From Rhodobacterales bacterium 34-62-10 (GTDB taxonomy: Bacteria; Pseudomonadota; Alphaproteobacteria; Rhodobacterales; Rhodobacteraceae), in the NCBI GenBank assembly GCA_002282555.1, contig NCJR01000053.1, positions 1-10,012 on the forward strand: a stretch of 10,012 nucleotides of DNA. Direction: 5' to 3'. The notes under the pieces are model-generated. The model saw only the letters and a program-made list of their open reading frames with translations. It was not told where the DNA came from and did no database searches. The position numbers were made by a program, and so were the translations under genes. Positions 7,714 to 10,012 of the stretch are shown piece after piece (position 1 is the first letter of the stretch; each line of letters opens with the position of its first letter).

Positions 7714-9318
7714 TCAGGCCGTGAGCCAGCACTTGTGCGATGCGGTTCCCGACATCAGCTCTCCGGTCGGGTCGGCCACCCAGCCCTGCACCTTGTCGCT
7801 GACACCTTCGACGAAGTCGTTGAACATCGGGCAGATCAGACCACCCTCGTCGCGGACCATCATCCCCATCTGGCTGTAAAGCGCCTTGCGCTTGTCTTGG
7901 TCCAGCTCGCCACGCGCCTGCAACAGCAGCGCATCGAAATCCTCGCGCTTGAAGCGGGTGTCGTTCCAATCCGCCGTCGAGAGGTAAGCCGTCGAATACA
8001 TCTGGTCCTGCACCGGACGCCCGCCCCAATAGGACGCGCTGAACGGCTGCACGTTCCAGACCTCGGACCAGTAACCATCACCGGGTTCGCGCTTCAACTC
8101 CAGCGGGATGCCCGCGGCCTTGGCGGTCTGCTCGAACAGCTGCGCCGCCTCGACCGCACCCGGGAAGGCCACGTCGGACACACGCAGGATGATCGGGCTG
8201 CCGTCATGACCGGACTTCTTGTAATGCTCGGCCGCCTTCTCGGGATCGTATTCACGCTGCGGGATGCTGTCGTCAAACAGCGGATAGGACGCGTTGACCG
8301 GCATGTCATTGCCGACCGAGCCATAGCCGCGCAGCACCTTGTCCACCATGTCCTTGCGGTCGATCGCATATTTCAGCGCCATCCGCAGATCGTTGTTCAG
8401 GAACGGCTCGGTATCGCAATGCATGATGAACACATAGTGACCGGGACCCTGCACGCTTTTCACCGCCAGACCGGGCGCACGGTCCAGCAGGGCCGCAACC
8501 TTGGGATCGACCCGGTTGACCAGATGCACCTGCCCCGATTGCAACGCGCCCATCCGCGCGGTGGTGTCGTTGATCGACAGGATCTCGACCTCATCGACAT
8601 GGCCACGGCTGCTGTCCCAATAGTTCGGGTTTTTCTTGAACAGATACCGCACGCCGGGCTCTTCCGCCTCGACCATATAGGGGCCGGTGCCGATCCCTGC
8701 CGCCGGGCTGTCGAACCCGCCATCGGGCTGGATCATCAGGTGATAATCCCCCAGCAGGAACGGCAGGTCGGCGTTGGGCGTGTCCAGCCCCACGATGAAC
8801 ATGTCGCCTTCCACCTTCATCGAGGTGATGCCGCGCATGATGCCCAGCGCCCCCGACTTGCTGTCCTCGTTGGAATGGCGCTCCATCGTGCGCATCACAT
8901 CCTCAGCGGTCAGCGGCTTGCCGTTGTGGAACTCGACGCCCGAACGGATCTTGAACATCCATGTCTTGGCATCCGCCGACGCCTCGACCGATTCCGCCAG
9001 ACGCATCTCAAGACCGCCGGTCTCGTCCACGTTCACCAGCGTCTCGCCGAACTGGTTCAGCACGTTATAGGGCACAGGGCTGGCCGCCAGCGCCGGATCA
9101 AGCGAGTTGGTGCTCTCGCCGCCCGACACACCCATCCGCATGATGCCGCCCTTGACGGGGCCCGCCGCATGCACGGCCTGCGCATAGAACGTGCCCGCAA
9201 CGGCGGCGCTGACACCCAGCGCCCCCATGCGGCCAATGAATTCCCGCCGCGAGATGCGGCCCATCCCGGCCCGCACCTTGAGGTAATCAATTTGGTTCTG
9301 GTCGATCTTTACGGTCAT
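7714..9318 (-). CDS. ABC transporter solute-binding protein, family 5 (peptide/opine type), with Tat signal
   Basis: A 534-residue periplasmic protein of the SBP_bac_5 family. It shows the family landmarks FHNGKPLTAEDV (130-141), GTGPY (210-214) and KKNPNYW (228-234). SRREFIG at 23-29 is a twin-arginine motif, followed by a weakly hydrophobic stretch and a probable cleavage near VHA/AGP (49-54). It is therefore probably exported folded by the Tat pathway. There is no lipobox, so it should be soluble. The 22-residue region before the motif is long for a signal. The ATG at 9318 has a good ribosome site, AGGGAG at 9330-9325, 6 nt upstream, which supports this start over the internal Met19. It is the first gene of the transporter operon and captures the solute for the two permeases. 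The ligand is unknown; neighbours hint at a phosphorylated compound. Confidence 0.95.
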   Translation of the reverse strand: MTVKIDQNQIDYLKVRAGMGRISRREFIGRMGALGVSAAVAGTFYAQAVHAAGPVKGGIMRMGVSGGESTNSLDPALAASPVPYNVLNQFGETLVNVDETGGLEMRLAESVEASADAKTWMFKIRSGVEFHNGKPLTAEDVMRTMERHSNEDSKSGALGIMRGITSMKVEGDMFIVGLDTPNADLPFLLGDYHLMIQPDGGFDSPAAGIGTGPYMVEAEEPGVRYLFKKNPNYWDSSRGHVDEVEILSINDTTARMGALQSGQVHLVNRVDPKVAALLDRAPGLAVKSVQGPGHYVFIMHCDTEPFLNNDLRMALKYAIDRKDMVDKVLRGYGSVGNDMPVNASYPLFDDSIPQREYDPEKAAEHYKKSGHDGSPIILRVSDVAFPGAVEAAQLFEQTAKAAGIPLELKREPGDGYWSEVWNVQPFSASYWGGRPVQDQMYSTAYLSTADWNDTRFKREDFDALLLQARGELDQDKRKALYSQMGMMVRDEGGLICPMFNDFVEGVSDKVQGWVADPTGELMSGTASHKCWLTA

Positions 9319-9414
9319 CGTCGTCTCCCTGTTGGCAACTGTTCGCTTTGGCGCGATTCTGGTTCATTTACTCACCCGTCCGTCAGGTTTCCCTGCCGTC
9401 CGGCCCTCCCGATC

Positions 9415-9425
9415 CTGTCAGACAG
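9415..9425. promoter_or_regulatory. Small inverted repeat CTGTCAGACAG
   Basis: A perfect 5-bp inverted repeat with a single central base, lying 97-107 bp upstream of the binding-protein start. It may be a regulator site; its size makes chance occurrence possible. Confidence 0.25.
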
Positions 9426-9440
9426 ACCTTGCGCCCGCCC

Positions 9441-9472
9441 TGACCGTCAAGGGTTTTTGACTCCCGAGTCAA
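9441..9472. promoter_or_regulatory. Candidate operator: paired TGAC/GTCA palindromes
   Basis: TTGACTCCCGAGTCAA (9457-9472) is a perfect 7-bp inverted repeat with a 2-nt centre. TGACCGTCA (9441-9449) is a second perfect inverted repeat with the same TGAC/GTCA ends, and the centres are about 19-20 bp apart, close to two helical turns. They lie about 125-155 bp upstream of the transporter operon start, and both contain TTGAC sequences on the minus strand that could overlap a -35 element. The bound protein is unknown; the divergent DeoR/GlpR-type regulator is one candidate. Confidence 0.4.
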
Positions 9473-9557
9473 CTTTGCCCATCGCGCCCCAGTCTTCAAC
9501 CAAAAAAGCGCCTGTTAACGACAACTGCATGACATTGGCGACATCCGCGCAAAGAAA

Positions 9558-9629
9558 GGGGGGGGGCGCTGCCCCCTGCGCCGAACTGCGTTCGACGCCA
9601 CCCCCGGGATATTTGCCGCAAGAAGAAAC
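9558..9629. repeat. Intergenic repeat element, copy 2 (G-run, two hairpins, conserved 24-nt tail)
   Basis: Nine G (9558-9566) open a perfect stem, GGGGGC (9562-9567) with GCCCCC (9571-9576), loop GCT. A second stem follows: GCGCCGAAC (9578-9586) with GTTCGACGC (9590-9598), nine pairs with one C-A mismatch. A C-run and the 24-nt tail (9606-9629), identical to 4262-4285 and in the same orientation, complete it. I recall similar GGGGGCGCTGCCCCC ... GGATATTT modules between genes in Rhodobacteraceae, but no search was possible. Confidence 0.75.
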
Positions 9630-9742
9630 CCGGCAGCGGTTTCGTTTCGCTTCGCCCACCACCCTTTGCGAAGAAATCCGCAACAGCCCGCTTGCGCGAT
9701 GCCGCGTTATGAAAAATAGTCAGGTCGCAGGGGGACGCCGCC

Positions 9743-10012
9743 ATGAGCCAGACATTCCGACACCCGGACATCCTCGACATCGCGCGGACCGAAGGCAAGG
9801 TCACCGTCGAAGGGCTGGCCGAACGCTTTGGCGTCACCGTGCAGACGATCCGCCGCGACCTGACCGAACTGGCCGAGGCGGGCAAGCTGGAACGCGTCCA
9901 CGGCGGCGCGATCCTGCCCTCGGGCGTCACCAATATCGGCTATGACGAACGCCGCCGCCTCAATGCCGCCGCCAAAGCCGCCATCGCGCGGGCCTGCGCG
10001 CAGGACATCCCC
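9743..10012 (+). CDS. glpR: DeoR/GlpR-family transcriptional repressor (N-terminal 90 codons; continues past the right edge)
   Basis: The start ATG at 9743 follows a strong AGGGGGA site at 9728-9734. The 90 visible residues carry the DeoR-type winged helix-turn-helix at about 21-55 (LAERFGV and the recognition segment QTIRRDL), then RVHGGAILPSG (51-61). The pattern QTxRHxxI, QTIRRDLxELAE and HGGAxLPS agrees with the E. coli GlpR N-terminus as I remember it, so a glycerol-3-phosphate-responsive repressor is the leading reading. The sugar-phosphate sensor domain is off-window. Known for the family: repression is lifted by a phosphorylated sugar or glycerol-3-phosphate. It is divergent from the transporter operon, so it could control that operon, genes downstream of itself (for example glp genes), or both. 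Family confidence is high; the exact symbol is less certain. Confidence 0.87.
   Translation, partial: MSQTFRHPDILDIARTEGKVTVEGLAERFGVTVQTIRRDLTELAEAGKLERVHGGAILPSGVTNIGYDERRRLNAAAKAAIARACAQDIP

Larger units (their letters stand above)
9319..9742. other. Divergent intergenic control region (424 bp)
   Basis: This stretch separates the divergent transporter operon and the DeoR/GlpR-type gene. No convincing gene was found in it. The left part (about 9415-9472) carries three inverted repeats. The middle has a G9 run with hairpins and the 24-nt repeat tail (9558-9629). The right part has three tandem TTTCG-like pentamers (9640-9654) and the ribosome site of the regulator. No strong sigma-70 promoter was recognised on either strand. 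TTGACG (9450-9445, minus strand) could be a -35 element for the transporter operon, but there is no good -10 at 16-18 nt. Confidence 0.7.

Noticed and set aside
9447..9683. 78-codon minus-strand frame in the divergent region
   Set aside because: It is made of the repeat element and the palindromes, has no domain or convincing ribosome site, and its start overlaps hairpin DNA.
9692..9713. TTGCGC and TATGAA as a promoter for the regulator
   Set aside because: The boxes are only 10 nt apart, too close for a sigma-70 promoter; no better pair was found nearby.
7735..9945. 736-codon open frame on the plus strand
   Set aside because: It is antisense to the well-supported binding protein and runs across the repeat element into the regulator in another frame. 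The composition is His/Arg-rich and there are no domain motifs.

Overview
The window is high-GC DNA with the codon habits, Tat-exported binding protein and intergenic repeat style of an alphaproteobacterium. Rhodobacteraceae (Paracoccus, Rhodobacter or roseobacter type) is the most likely family. That placement is an inference from style and remembered family features, not from a marker gene. Both ends cut through genes. I see no rRNA, tRNA, CRISPR array, transposase or integrase.

Layout, left to right. (1) Positions 1-3191, minus strand: the N-terminal 1063 codons of a very large secreted adhesin of the BapA type. It has a prefix domain, a hydrophobic Gly/Ala segment, a Gly/Ala low-complexity linker, eight Ig-like repeats of about 95-110 residues, and the start of a further C-terminal module. 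(2) 3192-3363: a 172-bp gap with a terminator-like hairpin read on the plus strand, just ahead of the adhesin start. (3) 3364-9318, minus strand: five genes in one direction, read from the right as a Tat-type family 5 solute-binding protein, two DppB/DppC-like permeases, a fused two-domain ABC ATPase, and a cytoplasmic phosphodiesterase/nucleotide-pyrophosphatase-like enzyme of the alkaline phosphatase superfamily. The four transporter genes are separated by 14 bp or overlap by 4 and 8 bp; the enzyme follows after 91 bp. (4) 9319-9742: a 424-bp divergent control region with several perfect inverted repeats, a run of nine G, and a GC-rich repeat element. (5) 9743-10012, plus strand: the first 90 codons of a DeoR/GlpR-family repressor.

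How they may work together: the ABC system would bring an intact solute across the inner membrane, and the enzyme, which has no signal peptide, would cleave a phosphodiester or phosphate bond in the cytoplasm. The divergent repressor either controls this operon or belongs to a glycerol-3-phosphate operon beyond the right edge. The combination of peptide-type importer, cytoplasmic phosphodiesterase and DeoR-type repressor recalls the Agrobacterium agrocinopine (acc) system in logic, although the hydrolase family differs. It is the most interesting functional hypothesis here.

The second notable signal is a 24-nt sequence found identically at 4262-4285 and 9606-9629, each copy preceded by GC-rich hairpins. 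It looks like a dispersed intergenic repeat family.
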